A stretch of 64,000 bases of DNA, taken from contig JAAEZZ010000002.1 in the NCBI GenBank assembly GCA_018222605.1, positions 310,001-374,000 on the forward strand, in the 5' to 3' direction. The notes under the pieces are model-generated. The model was not told the DNA's origin. It did not search any database and saw nothing but the letters and a program-made list of their open reading frames with translations. The position numbers and the translations under genes were made by a program. This DNA is from Alphaproteobacteria bacterium. GTDB taxonomy: Bacteria > Pseudomonadota > Alphaproteobacteria > Caulobacterales > Hyphomonadaceae. Of this stretch, positions 43,827-52,427 are shown in pieces (the first letter of the stretch is position 1; the number at the start of each line of letters is the position of its first letter).

Positions 43827-44474
43827 TCAATACTTGATGGAGCAGCCATAGGGCTGGGTGTTTGCCGTCTCGACCGGCTCTCCCGCTGCGAGGCTGTCCA
43901 TCGCCGCGCGGACATAATTGGTGGCGGTCTCAAGGTCTGCCACCCGGGCGGAGGGCTTGTCGTCAATCGCGCCCTGATAGGCAATCGCGCCTTCGGGTGT
44001 GATGAGGAACATGTGCGGCGTGGTCTTGGCGCCATAGGCGCGGCCAATCTCTCCGCTGGCATCGAGGATGACATGGGCAGGTGTGGCGCCGCGGGCCGTG
44101 TTCATGTCCAGCACTTCCGCGCCTGTACGATGCCCCTGCTTGCCGGGCGCCGACGAAATCACCGACAGCCAGACCACATCGCTTTCGGCCGCATCCGTCT
44201 GCAGGCCCTGCATGCTGGCAGGCGGAACAGCATAGTGTTTCTGCACGAAGGGACAGCCATCATTGGTCCATTCCAGGATCACGGTCTTGCCGGCAAAGTC
44301 AGCCAGCGAGACGGTCTCCCCTGTCGCGGTGACGCCCGTAAAGTCCGGCGCGAGTTCTCCCGGCTCTGTCGCCGACGAGGTCTGCACGGTGGACGCGATC
44401 AGGGCCCCGGCCGTCAGAGCGACCGCTGCGGCCATACCGGCAGCGATGGAGAAATTGCGTCGGCTCATGAACAT
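43827..44474 (-). CDS. Tat-exported redoxin / peroxiredoxin-like protein
   Basis: 215 residues. Twin-arginine signal SRRNF followed by a hydrophobic stretch (about 3-30), then a thioredoxin-fold domain: LAPDFTGVTATGETVSLADF, the active-site NDGCPFVQKHY with a single Cys (peroxiredoxin-like, no CxxC), and a second Cys near the C-terminus in YGCSIKY. This two-Cys layout is that of AhpC/TSA-type redoxins. It sits 48 bases after dsbD on the same strand, so DsbD is its likely electron source. The ATG at 44,474 has AGGA nine bases upstream. Confidence 0.85.
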   Translation of the reverse strand: MFMSRRNFSIAAGMAAAVALTAGALIASTVQTSSATEPGELAPDFTGVTATGETVSLADFAGKTVILEWTNDGCPFVQKHYAVPPASMQGLQTDAAESDVVWLSVISSAPGKQGHRTGAEVLDMNTARGATPAHVILDASGEIGRAYGAKTTPHMFLITPEGAIAYQGAIDDKPSARVADLETATNYVRAAMDSLAAGEPVETANTQPYGCSIKY

Positions 44475-44522
44475 TCCGGATCTTCCTTTCGCAAGGGCTC
44501 GGCCAGTGAGGGGCATCCTGCC

Positions 44523-46625
44523 TTATTCCTGGCTGACGAGTCCAATGACAAGATTTTTGGAGAGGATCTCCGGCAGGATTTGCGGCTCCGTGCTGCCCGC
44601 CGGATACCAGAGATACATCGGCACGCCGGCGCGCTGGCGGCGTTTCAGCTCATCCGCGATGACGGGGTCCTTGCGGGTGAAGTCCGCAACCAGGAAGGCC
44701 ACATCATTGTCATGGAAGGCCTTCTGTACGGCGGCCGTCTTCAGCGTCGTCATCTTGTTGAGCTGGCAGGTGGCACACCAAGTGGCGGTGAAGTCTACAA
44801 AGACGGGACGGCCTTCTGCGGTCAGCTCAGCGACGCGCTCCGGGCTCCAGGCTTCGGTTTCATATTTCTCCGCATAGAGACTTGATCCGCCCGCAGTCTC
44901 CCCTGCTGTTCCGGCAGCATGCACAGCCGGATAGACGAGGCCCGTGACCAGCACCACCGCGGCGAGCGCCTTCAGCAGCGGACGCGTGCTGCGCTTGCCG
45001 AGCCAGATGCCAAACGCGATCAGGGTTGCGCCCGCCACAGCCCAGGCCACAGTGCCGGGGCCAGAAACCGCGCCCAGCGTCCACAAGAGCAGCGCCGCCG
45101 TCAGGAACATCGGGAAGGCAAAGAACTGCTTCAGCGTTTCCATCCAGCGGCCCGGCTTGGGCAGCAGGCGGGACAGGCCGGGCACGAAGCTGAGGATCAG
45201 ATAGGGCAATGCCAGACCAAAGCCCATGGCAAGGAACACCGCCATCACGGCAATGGCGGGCTTGTCCAGCACCGCGCCAAGCGCTGCACCCAGGAATGGC
45301 CCGACACAGGGCGCGCCAACGACCGCTGCCAGCACGCCGGTGAAGAAAGCGCCCATCGCGCCGCTGCGCGCGGCCAGGCCGCTGCCGGTATTCTGAATGG
45401 AACCGCCCAGCTCAAACATGCCGAGCAGCCATAGTCCGATCACGAACATGACCAGGGCCAGAATGGCAACCGTCGGCCCGTTTTGCAGCTGGAAGCCCAG
45501 CGTGGCCGTGCCAGTCGCCTGACGGATCAGGATGATGGCGAGCGCCAGCGCGGCAAAGGAGACCAGCACGCCCGCCGTATACCAGAGGCCATGGCTGCGT
45601 ACTTCGTCCTCATGACCGGACGAGACCGCATGCACCATTCCCATCGCCTTGATGGACAGGACAGGCAGCACGCACGGCATCAGGTTCAGGATCAAGCCGC
45701 CCAGCAATGCGGCGAGAACCAGCCCGACAAGGCCCGCCCCGCTTCCGCCGCCGGATGTGCGCGAGCGCTTCGCCGGTGTGCCAGACGTATTGGCAAAAGC
45801 CTCCCCCTGCGCTGCCGAAAACTCATAGCCGGTCCGCTCGCCATTTTCGGCTTCCACGACGATGATGCCGTCCAGCGTGCCATCCAGCGCCTCTGCATCC
45901 GGCACCAGTTCCAGCGTCGCGCCTTCACTGCCAAAGCTGAGAGGCTGGTCGGCCGGATGGCTGATCTCGTGATTGAAGGGATAGAAGCGAATGTCGGAAG
46001 ACGGATCAAACCCGAAAGACGGCTTCAGGCTGAGCTTCCAGGGCGTGGCAGAGGTATCAATACGCGCCGCACCATCATATTCCAACGGGGCCTGCGCGAC
46101 CCATTCGCCGATCAATGTGCCGTTTTCCGTATCAGGTTCGCTGACGCCGACCGGCAGGGACAGGCTGACCTCTGCCGTTTCCGGCACGCAGATCTCTTCG
46201 CAGATCAGATAGTCTGCCAGCAGATTGATACGTACCGTACGCTCGGCATCCGCCGGGATGGTGACCGGGAATGGCAGGACCAGGCGCTCATCATAGCCAT
46301 AATCCATGATCTCCCCTTCCACGACGGGAAGGAGATGCGGGATCGGCCAGACAAAGTCTCCCAGCGCGCCGTCCGGGATCGTGCTGCCCTCCAGAAGATC
46401 GATCCGCGGCGGCAGGCCGGCATCCCCGGCATTGCGCCAATAGACGTGCCAGCCTTCATCCAGATCCATCTTCAGGGCGACATAGAAGGTTTCGCCCGGC
46501 AGAACGGCATGGCGCTCTGAAATCAGTTCCACCATGGCATGCCCGCCATCGACCGGCTCGGCATGGGCAGCAGGGAAAACAGACAGTAAGGCCAGCGTCA
46601 GGCTGGTCAGGAGGGCACGGAGCAT
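44523..46625 (-). CDS. DsbD-family thiol:disulfide interchange protein
   Basis: 700 residues. Signal peptide (about 1-22), periplasmic N-terminal domain (about 23-280) with YLICEEICVPETA carrying a Cys pair, then a block of about eight hydrophobic helices with the CcdA-type LMPCVLPVLSIKAMG and GAPCVGPFLGAALG (conserved Pro-Cys), and a C-terminal thioredoxin domain with WCATCQLNK. It carries reducing power from the cytosol across the inner membrane to periplasmic partners, probably including the adjacent redoxin. The ATG at 46,625 has AAGGA six bases ahead. Confidence 0.93.
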   Translation of the reverse strand: MLRALLTSLTLALLSVFPAAHAEPVDGGHAMVELISERHAVLPGETFYVALKMDLDEGWHVYWRNAGDAGLPPRIDLLEGSTIPDGALGDFVWPIPHLLPVVEGEIMDYGYDERLVLPFPVTIPADAERTVRINLLADYLICEEICVPETAEVSLSLPVGVSEPDTENGTLIGEWVAQAPLEYDGAARIDTSATPWKLSLKPSFGFDPSSDIRFYPFNHEISHPADQPLSFGSEGATLELVPDAEALDGTLDGIIVVEAENGERTGYEFSAAQGEAFANTSGTPAKRSRTSGGGSGAGLVGLVLAALLGGLILNLMPCVLPVLSIKAMGMVHAVSSGHEDEVRSHGLWYTAGVLVSFAALALAIILIRQATGTATLGFQLQNGPTVAILALVMFVIGLWLLGMFELGGSIQNTGSGLAARSGAMGAFFTGVLAAVVGAPCVGPFLGAALGAVLDKPAIAVMAVFLAMGFGLALPYLILSFVPGLSRLLPKPGRWMETLKQFFAFPMFLTAALLLWTLGAVSGPGTVAWAVAGATLIAFGIWLGKRSTRPLLKALAAVVLVTGLVYPAVHAAGTAGETAGGSSLYAEKYETEAWSPERVAELTAEGRPVFVDFTATWCATCQLNKMTTLKTAAVQKAFHDNDVAFLVADFTRKDPVIADELKRRQRAGVPMYLWYPAGSTEPQILPEILSKNLVIGLVSQE

Positions 46626-46748
46626 GGAGCGTCCTTCGCGTGGAAACGGCGTTTCTTCAGATTTGACGACCATATGCCCGTTCTGGCCAGCATATTGAAG
46701 GGCCTCGCTTATTCGTGATCGCCGCAGGGGGTGCGTACAGCCGGCATG

Positions 46749-46777
46749 AAAAAAGGGCGGCTCCACTGGGCCGCCCT
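46749..46777 (-). terminator. Intrinsic terminator of sapC
   Basis: On the minus strand AGGGCGGC / GCCGCCCT forms a perfect eight-base stem with an eight-base loop, followed by a T-run (A-run on the plus strand at 46,749-46,754). It lies 30 bases after the sapC stop. Confidence 0.85.
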
Positions 46778-46806
46778 CGTCTCAGATCTGTATATTTCAG
46801 GCCGGA

Positions 46807-47616
46807 TCAGGCCTCGGCAGGGGCAGCCGCCGGCTGCTGCACACGCAGGGCACGCTGGATCACGGTCTGCCAGTTCAGCAGGCCCAGCAGGTGCGCATAG
46901 ATCGCGCCGATCGCGCCATTATTGCGCAGTTCCAGGTACTTCTCCTGCGGCAGGGCGTTCAGCTTCTCTTCGGAGATGGCCCAATAGTCAGCGATCTTCT
47001 GCGGCTGACCTGAAGGATTGCCGTCTGCATCGCGCGGCTGGAAGGAGATCGTCTTCTGCTCGAAGAGGTCTGCGTTGCGGATCAGCTTGACGAACTCACC
47101 TGTTGCCTGACGCTGGCGCTCGAATTCCTTGCAGAATTCGATGGCATCATTGGTGAATTTGCTTGGCTGACCGTTTTCGAAGAACGCAATTTCCGGCTGG
47201 TTGGTGACCATCGGGGCCTGACGGTCCACGCAGAGCACAAGACGGTCGGATTTCTCGTCAGACGCGAACACGAACGGATAGCGGCGCACGAAGGCCGGGA
47301 CGTAATACTCGTCTGCAACCATGCCCTCATCGGTGACGAAGAGGTTCTGGCCCTGACGCACACCCATGACAGCCACCGGTGTACGATCATCACCGACAAA
47401 AATGATCGGATACGAGCCTGCCGCCATTCCGAATTCGGTAACGGTTATCGGCACAGCATGGGCTTCACGAAGAAAGGCGAAAGGCTGATCGATCTTTTTG
47501 ATGCCAAGTCCGGCATGGGCTTCCGCATTCAGCGGTTGCGGCTGCTTGTAAAACATGACTTGACCAGCAAGCGGGGCTTGCCCGCCGGACTGCGGCGTTG
47601 CAGGTGTTGTGTTCAC
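46807..47616 (-). CDS. SapC family protein
   Basis: 269-residue protein of the SapC family, named after an S-layer secretion gene region, though the activity is not established. Family features: an N-terminal segment QVMFYKQPQPLNAEAHAGLG, IPYI-type strand AVPITVTEFGMAAGSYPIIF and VPAFVRRYPFVFA (about 108-120). GTG at 47,616 is preferred as start since GGGAG sits eight bases before it. No S-layer or type I secretion genes lie in the window. Confidence 0.85.
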   Translation of the reverse strand: MNTTPATPQSGGQAPLAGQVMFYKQPQPLNAEAHAGLGIKKIDQPFAFLREAHAVPITVTEFGMAAGSYPIIFVGDDRTPVAVMGVRQGQNLFVTDEGMVADEYYVPAFVRRYPFVFASDEKSDRLVLCVDRQAPMVTNQPEIAFFENGQPSKFTNDAIEFCKEFERQRQATGEFVKLIRNADLFEQKTISFQPRDADGNPSGQPQKIADYWAISEEKLNALPQEKYLELRNNGAIGAIYAHLLGLLNWQTVIQRALRVQQPAAAPAEA

Positions 47617-47721
47617 GGTTAAGACTCCCGAAATTGTTGGCAAACCGATACCGGAATTAGGCAGAGGCTACAACAGTCGATACGGCCAGAACTGCAGTCA
47701 GGAAAAGGCGATATTTCAGAC

Positions 47722-49608
47722 ATGTTTGCATCCTTGATCGGTAAGTCCGGCAAAGCGCTCCGTCCCCTGCTTGTCGGTCTGTCTGCCCTGCCCCTGCTGG
47801 TGATGTGCGCGCCGCCGGTCGATGATGCCGGCACACCGCGGCGCATTGCCCGGCAGGTGGACCAGCTGCTGACCTCCATCGCGCAGACTGAACTGGCGGC
47901 TGACCCTGAACTCGCTACGCGCCTCGGCCTGTCAAAGGACACGGCGGGCTATGAGTTCAATGCCTATCTGACGGACCGCTCGCAAGCGGCCTATGAGCGA
48001 ATGCGCGTGACGCGGCTGGAGACGCTGGAGGCGCTGCTGGCGGCCCCGCGCCCGGCGGCAGGCGGCAATCAGGCCCGGCATCTCGATACGGTGATCCATG
48101 CCTATGAGACGGCCGAGACGCTGTTCGTTGCCGGCCACGGGCAGACCGGGCTGGGCCAGGCCTACCCCTATGTCGCAGACCATATGCGCGGGGCCTATAT
48201 CGACGTTCCGGACCTGATGACCCGGTCCCATCCGGTCAATACGGCGCAGGAAGCGCGCGATTATGTGGCGCGCCTCAGCCAGATTGCCCCGACCCTGCAG
48301 GATGAACGCCGCCGGATGGAGGCCGATGCGCGGTCCGGCATCATCCCGCCGGTCTTCATTCTGGAGCGCATGCAAGGCCTGATTGAGGAGATCGCCACCG
48401 GCCCGGCCGAAGAGCATATCCTTGTCACCACGCTGGGAAACCTGATGGGCGGACCGGAGGATCTGAGTGAGGCGGAACGCGAGAAGTTGCTGGAAACCGC
48501 AATCGGGCTGGTGCGTGATGAGGTTCTGCCCGCCTATTCGGATTTCTGGACGGCGCTGGAAAAGATGAAAGAAATCGCCCCGCAGGAGCCCGGCGTGTGG
48601 CAGCTGCCGGATGGCGAAAGCTATTATGACGCCGCGCTGCAGGCCTACACCTATGAGGGCATGACGGCGGAGGCCTTGCACGCGCAGGGCGTTGCCGAAG
48701 TGGAACGGCTGGGCGACGAGCTGATGCAGGCGCTGGAAGCGCAAGGCTATGCCGAGGGCACGCTGGGCGAGCGCCTGGCCCTGCTGACGGCAGAGGAAGG
48801 CCAGCTTTACGAGGACACGCCGGAAGGACGCGAAGCCCTGCTGGCCCGGCTGCGCCAGCATCTGGCAGAGGCGCAGGCGGATGTCAGCGAGGTGATGCCC
48901 TATATGCCGCTCACGGTCGTATCAGTACGCGCGGTGCCGGACTTTCTGCAAAGCTCTGCCCCGTCGGCCTTCTATAATGCCGCGCCGGCCAATGGCTCAG
49001 CCCCCGCGCAGTTTGAGATCAATCTGGCGGACATGACCGCCTGGCCGGACTTTACGCTGGCCACGCTGGTCTATCACGAGACGATCCCGGGCCACCATCT
49101 GGAGAGCGCCCTGACGGCAGAGCGCGCGAACCTGCCGCTGATCCGCCAGATGATCTGGAATGTGGCCTATGGCGAAGGCTGGGGCGTCTATGGCGAAGTG
49201 CTGGCCGATGATCTCGGCCTGTATGACGAAGACCCTCTGGGCCGGATCGGCTATCTGCAATCCATGCTGTTCCGGGCGGCGCGCCTGGTGGCGGATACCG
49301 GCGTGCATCATATGCGCTGGACCCGGCAGGACGCGATTGACTATCTGACGGAGACGACCGGCCTGCCGCGCGAGGCGATGGCGCAGGAAGTGGACCGCTA
49401 TACGGTGTGGCCGGGACAGGCGGCCGCCTATTGGGTCGGCGCGAAGCGTATTCTGGATCTGCGCGAACGGGCCCAGCGCGTTCTGGGGCCGGATTTTGAC
49501 CTGAAAGCCTTCCACAAAGTGGTACTGAACGGCGGCCCGCGCCCCCTGTCCATTCTGGAGGATGATGTGGAACGCTGGTACATCGCAGAGCTGAACGCCA
49601 GCAAATAG
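47722..49608 (+). CDS. DUF885 family protein, probable lipoprotein metallopeptidase-like
   Basis: 628 residues with a hydrophobic N-terminus and a possible lipobox LLVMC (Cys about 29). The DUF885 core includes the zinc-like YHETIPGHHLESAL (about 452-465), the HExxxHH-type motif, plus EGWGVYGEVLADDLG and a C-terminal RAQRVLGPDFDLKAFH. Bacterial members of this family have been proposed to be metallopeptidases or hydrolases. The ATG lies 13 bases after an AAAAGG, an awkward spacing; an in-frame ATT at 47,713 sits at a better distance (AUU start possible). Confidence 0.87.
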   Translation: MFASLIGKSGKALRPLLVGLSALPLLVMCAPPVDDAGTPRRIARQVDQLLTSIAQTELAADPELATRLGLSKDTAGYEFNAYLTDRSQAAYERMRVTRLETLEALLAAPRPAAGGNQARHLDTVIHAYETAETLFVAGHGQTGLGQAYPYVADHMRGAYIDVPDLMTRSHPVNTAQEARDYVARLSQIAPTLQDERRRMEADARSGIIPPVFILERMQGLIEEIATGPAEEHILVTTLGNLMGGPEDLSEAEREKLLETAIGLVRDEVLPAYSDFWTALEKMKEIAPQEPGVWQLPDGESYYDAALQAYTYEGMTAEALHAQGVAEVERLGDELMQALEAQGYAEGTLGERLALLTAEEGQLYEDTPEGREALLARLRQHLAEAQADVSEVMPYMPLTVVSVRAVPDFLQSSAPSAFYNAAPANGSAPAQFEINLADMTAWPDFTLATLVYHETIPGHHLESALTAERANLPLIRQMIWNVAYGEGWGVYGEVLADDLGLYDEDPLGRIGYLQSMLFRAARLVADTGVHHMRWTRQDAIDYLTETTGLPREAMAQEVDRYTVWPGQAAAYWVGAKRILDLRERAQRVLGPDFDLKAFHKVVLNGGPRPLSILEDDVERWYIAELNASK

Positions 49609-49706
49609 ACCCTCTTTGGCCGTCAAACCAACGTGCCCCTGCCCCAAAACGGCCATGACTGGATTACCATCCTGTCATACAGTGGACGCATATTGGAGGG
49701 ACACAC

Positions 49707-51395
49707 ATGCACATCAAACGGATTATTCTGGGAAGCGTGGCCGCCGCCACATTATTGGCAGCCTGTCAGAGCGAAACAGCGCCAGGGGACGAGGCGGCTT
49801 CGGAAACAATCATCGTCACGGCCAACCGCGCCGAGGATTATTCGCCCACGCCACCTCCCCCAGCCCCGCCGCCACCCGCAATGGCCGGTATGGTGAGCCA
49901 ATCGAGAGCGATGGTCTCACCGATGCCAATGCCGCAGCCGGAGTTCCGGGATCAGTATGAAGATGTGGAGGCCAATCCGGTCAAACTGGTCAGTGAAGAG
50001 CCGGTCTCGACCTTTTCCATTGATGTAGACACAGCCTCCTACGCCAATGTTCGCCGCTTCCTGGAGAGCGGCGTGCTGCCGCCCAAGGATGCGGTGCGCA
50101 TCGAAGAGCTCATCAATTATTTTGATTACACCTATCCCCAGCCCGGCGCGGAGGAGGCCCCCTTCTCCACCCAGGTGAACATCATGCCGTCTCCATTCGC
50201 GGAGGGACGCGAACTGATGCAGATCGGCATTCAGGGCCGCGACATTGACCGGAACGCAAGGCCGCCGGTGAATTTGACCCTTCTGATGGATGTCTCCGGC
50301 TCCATGTTCTCAGACGACAAGCTGCCGCTGGCCAAGCAGGCGATCAAGCTGATGCTGGACGAGATGGAGCCGACCGACACGATTGCCATCGTCGTTTATG
50401 CCGGGGCCGCCGGTGAAGTGCTGGAGCCGACGCCCGTCAGCGACAAGCGCAAGATTGTTGCCGCGCTGGAAGGCCTGCAGGCCGGTGGATCGACCGCAGG
50501 TGGCGAAGGCCTGCGTCTTGCTTACTCCTTGGCGGAAATGGGCATGAAGGAAGATGCGGTGAACCGCGTCATGCTGCTGACCGATGGCGATTTCAATGTC
50601 GGCATTTCAGACCCCGAACAATTGGAAGATTTCGTTTCGCGCAAGCGGGAAACGGGCATTTACCTCTCCGTGATCGGATTTGGCCGCGGCAATTACAATG
50701 ATGCGATGATGCAGAAGATCTCGCAGGCCGGGAACGGCACGGCGGCCTATGTCGATACGCTGAGCGAGGCCCGCAAGGTGCTGGCGGATGATCTGTCCGG
50801 CAACATGTTTCCGATTGCGGACGATGTGAAGATCCAGGTGGAGTTCAACCCGGCACGCGTCGCCGAGTATCGTCTGATCGGCTACGAAACCCGCATGCTG
50901 GACCGCGAAGACTTCAATAATGACAAGGTGGATGCTGGGGATATCGGTGCCGGTACCAGCGTGACGGCGATCTATGACATCACGCCGGTCGGCTCATCCG
51001 CCACACAGATTGATCCCCTGCGCTATGGCGACAAGGGCAAGCCGGCGGGGGATCCGTCCGGGGAGTATGCCTTTGTGAAACTGCGCTACAAGGCGCCGGG
51101 CGCGGCAGACTCTGTTCTACTGGAACGTCCTGTCACGACGGCAGACCGCGTGGACAGTGCGGACGCCGCCCCGCAATGGGCCCGCTTTGCCACGGCGGTG
51201 GCGGGCTTTGGCGAAATGCTGAAAGGGGGTGAGACCCTCGGCACCGGTTTCGGGTGGGAGGCAATCCGAAATCTGGCATCCGGCGCCAAGGGCCCCGATG
51301 AGTTTGGCTATCGGGCAGAATTCATTGAGCTGACTCGGCTGGCAGAGACGGCCGAGGCACAGGCCGCCCTGAACACGCCGAGCCGGGAAGACTAG
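49707..51395 (+). CDS. YfbK-like VWA lipoprotein
   Basis: 562 residues. Lipobox LLAAC (Cys about 19), an unstructured Pro-rich linker (about 25-75), then STFSIDVDTASYANVRRFLE and a von Willebrand A domain with an intact MIDAS: DVSGSMFSDDKLPLAKQA (about 193-210) and a threonine region LLTDGDFNVG. The C-terminal DUF3520-type region continues from FNPARVAEYRLIGYETRML. YfbK/YfbL-type proteins are membrane-attached and of unsettled role. GGAGGG six bases ahead of the ATG. Confidence 0.9.
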   Translation: MHIKRIILGSVAAATLLAACQSETAPGDEAASETIIVTANRAEDYSPTPPPPAPPPPAMAGMVSQSRAMVSPMPMPQPEFRDQYEDVEANPVKLVSEEPVSTFSIDVDTASYANVRRFLESGVLPPKDAVRIEELINYFDYTYPQPGAEEAPFSTQVNIMPSPFAEGRELMQIGIQGRDIDRNARPPVNLTLLMDVSGSMFSDDKLPLAKQAIKLMLDEMEPTDTIAIVVYAGAAGEVLEPTPVSDKRKIVAALEGLQAGGSTAGGEGLRLAYSLAEMGMKEDAVNRVMLLTDGDFNVGISDPEQLEDFVSRKRETGIYLSVIGFGRGNYNDAMMQKISQAGNGTAAYVDTLSEARKVLADDLSGNMFPIADDVKIQVEFNPARVAEYRLIGYETRMLDREDFNNDKVDAGDIGAGTSVTAIYDITPVGSSATQIDPLRYGDKGKPAGDPSGEYAFVKLRYKAPGAADSVLLERPVTTADRVDSADAAPQWARFATAVAGFGEMLKGGETLGTGFGWEAIRNLASGAKGPDEFGYRAEFIELTRLAETAEAQAALNTPSRED

Positions 51396-51397
51396 CC

Positions 51398-51745
51398 TCA
51401 GGCGGCGATCGGCGCCGCGTCAGCCCGGTTGTGACCTGAAAAGCAGACCGGGCTGAAGCCCTCTTCAATGTCGGCGGCCATCGCCTTGCGGGCCGTCGCA
51501 TCAAATTCCAGCGCCACAAAGACCGCATTCGCGCCATAGCGCTCAGCATCCGCCAGCGCCCAGATCGGCTGAACATCATTCGGCCGCCCGGACAACTCAA
51601 CAACACGAATGATGCGCCATCCATATGTGTCGGGGGCAGCGAAAATCGCCACACCGGCCGTGCGCGCCCAGGGCGCTTCTGTTGCAACACGCTGGAACTG
51701 CCAAGCTTTACCGGACTGTCCCCGAAATCTGACTTCGATACCCAT
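51398..51745 (-). CDS. Small protein of unknown function under putative LexA and CtrA control
   Basis: 115 residues, soluble, without signal or membrane helix. Composition is ordinary with Trp-rich turns (AWQFQRV, EAPWARTAG, YGWRIIRV) and a C-terminal CFSGHNRADAAPIAA. I do not recognise a family. The ATG at 51,745 has GGAG seven bases ahead. Just upstream are a perfect alphaproteobacterial LexA box (51,771-51,785) between the likely -10 and -35, and a perfect CtrA box (51,812-51,826). The combination recalls SOS division-control genes of Caulobacter, but the sequence is not like SidA or DidA as I know them; that link is only by promoter. Confidence 0.65.
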   Translation of the reverse strand: MGIEVRFRGQSGKAWQFQRVATEAPWARTAGVAIFAAPDTYGWRIIRVVELSGRPNDVQPIWALADAERYGANAVFVALEFDATARKAMAADIEEGFSPVCFSGHNRADAAPIAA

Positions 51746-51763
51746 GTTCATGCTCCGTTCTGG

Positions 51764-51769
51764 TATATA
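51764..51769 (-). promoter_or_regulatory. Probable -10 of the 51,398-51,745 gene
   Basis: TATATA on the minus strand, about 18 bases before the ATG. It would start the transcript near 51,757, giving a 12-base leader that includes GGAG. The -35 is poor, as often for a promoter whose strength is set by other factors. Confidence 0.4.
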
Positions 51770-51770
51770 T

Positions 51771-51785
51771 GTTCCTATAATGTTC
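51771..51785 (-). promoter_or_regulatory. LexA SOS box GTTC-N7-GTTC
   Basis: Perfect match to the alphaproteobacterial LexA consensus: GTTC (51,771-51,774), CTATAAT, GTTC (51,782-51,785). A further GTTC lies six bases on (51,792). On the minus strand it reads GAAC-N7-GAAC, upstream of the probable -10 at 51,764-51,769, where LexA binding would block RNA polymerase. The only gene it can serve is the 115-residue protein on the minus strand; no plus-strand gene begins before rpsU. Confidence 0.8.
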
Positions 51786-51811
51786 CAGAACGTTCCGCAA
51801 GAAGTTTTTAG

Positions 51812-51826
51812 TTAACAGTGGGTTAA
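51812..51826 (-). promoter_or_regulatory. CtrA box TTAA-N7-TTAA
   Basis: Perfect TTAA-CAGTGGG-TTAA, the consensus of the cell-cycle regulator CtrA. It is centred about 41 bases upstream of the LexA box and lies 16 bases before the DUF2794 stop. Placement around -60 relative to the predicted start suits an upstream activator or repressor site. One such 8-base-specific match is expected by chance rarely in a high-GC intergenic stretch this short. Confidence 0.65.
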
Positions 51827-51841
51827 CGCATTGCGTGAAAT

Positions 51842-52177
51842 TTATTCGACTACCCGGAAGCGACTGCGGTCGAAAACCCGTAATACCTGCAACAGATCAC
51901 GTCCCCGGCGCAGCACCTGCCCAGCCTGTCCGTAGACGACGTACTGGCCTTGCATGTTTGCGAGATGGGGCTGTTTTTCTATGCGCCAGGTGGGGTTTTC
52001 GGCATGGCGGCGGAAGATGGCAAAAATGGCATGGTCCTTGTGCATACCAATCGCGTAATCCCTTGCCTGGCCTGACATGACGAGCCGGCCATAGACATCG
52101 AGAATCGGTTGCATCTCAGTTTTGTGGAAAGCGATTCGCGGTTCCGGGGGCGTTATCTTGTGCGGTGTTTCAGCCAT
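51842..52177 (-). CDS. DUF2794 family protein
   Basis: 111-residue cytosolic protein of the alphaproteobacterial DUF2794 family, function unknown. Recognised by FHKTEMQPILDVYGRLVMSG and ARDYAIGMHKDHAIFAIFRR (about 19-58), and a basic end FDRSRFRVVE. The ATG at 52,177 is used; GGGAG stands close before it, and upstream in-frame starts add nothing family-like. About 40 bases upstream is a weak CtrA-like TTAG-N6-TTAA. Upstream 250 bases hold no gene. Confidence 0.85.
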   Translation of the reverse strand: MAETPHKITPPEPRIAFHKTEMQPILDVYGRLVMSGQARDYAIGMHKDHAIFAIFRRHAENPTWRIEKQPHLANMQGQYVVYGQAGQVLRRGRDLLQVLRVFDRSRFRVVE

Positions 52178-52427
52178 TTCTCCCTTTCTCGACTCTCCCG
52201 TCACGCGAAAACATGACGTTTAAGCTCGCCTAACGATGATTTAATGCGAATTCAGGGCAATTGGGGCAGATTTGCCATGTTTCCGCCTTGCGTGCGCCCT
52301 GCACGGCGATCATCTTTGAATGGTCGGGCGGAGGTGTTTACCAGGCACCCCGGACCCATCAGCCCCCCCAGCCCCCTGGGGCGCTTGATCAGCTTCTGCC
52401 CGACATCTTATCCCTTCCATCCGATAC
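52178..52427. other. Non-coding gap between DUF2794 and COQ9 genes
   Basis: 250 bases. Holds the DUF2794 promoter region on the left (a near-CtrA site at about 52,219-52,233) and the tail of the COQ9 transcript on the right, with a short C/G-rich palindrome (CCCCCTGGGG) near 52,370-52,381 but no T-run. No credible gene seen. Confidence 0.4.
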
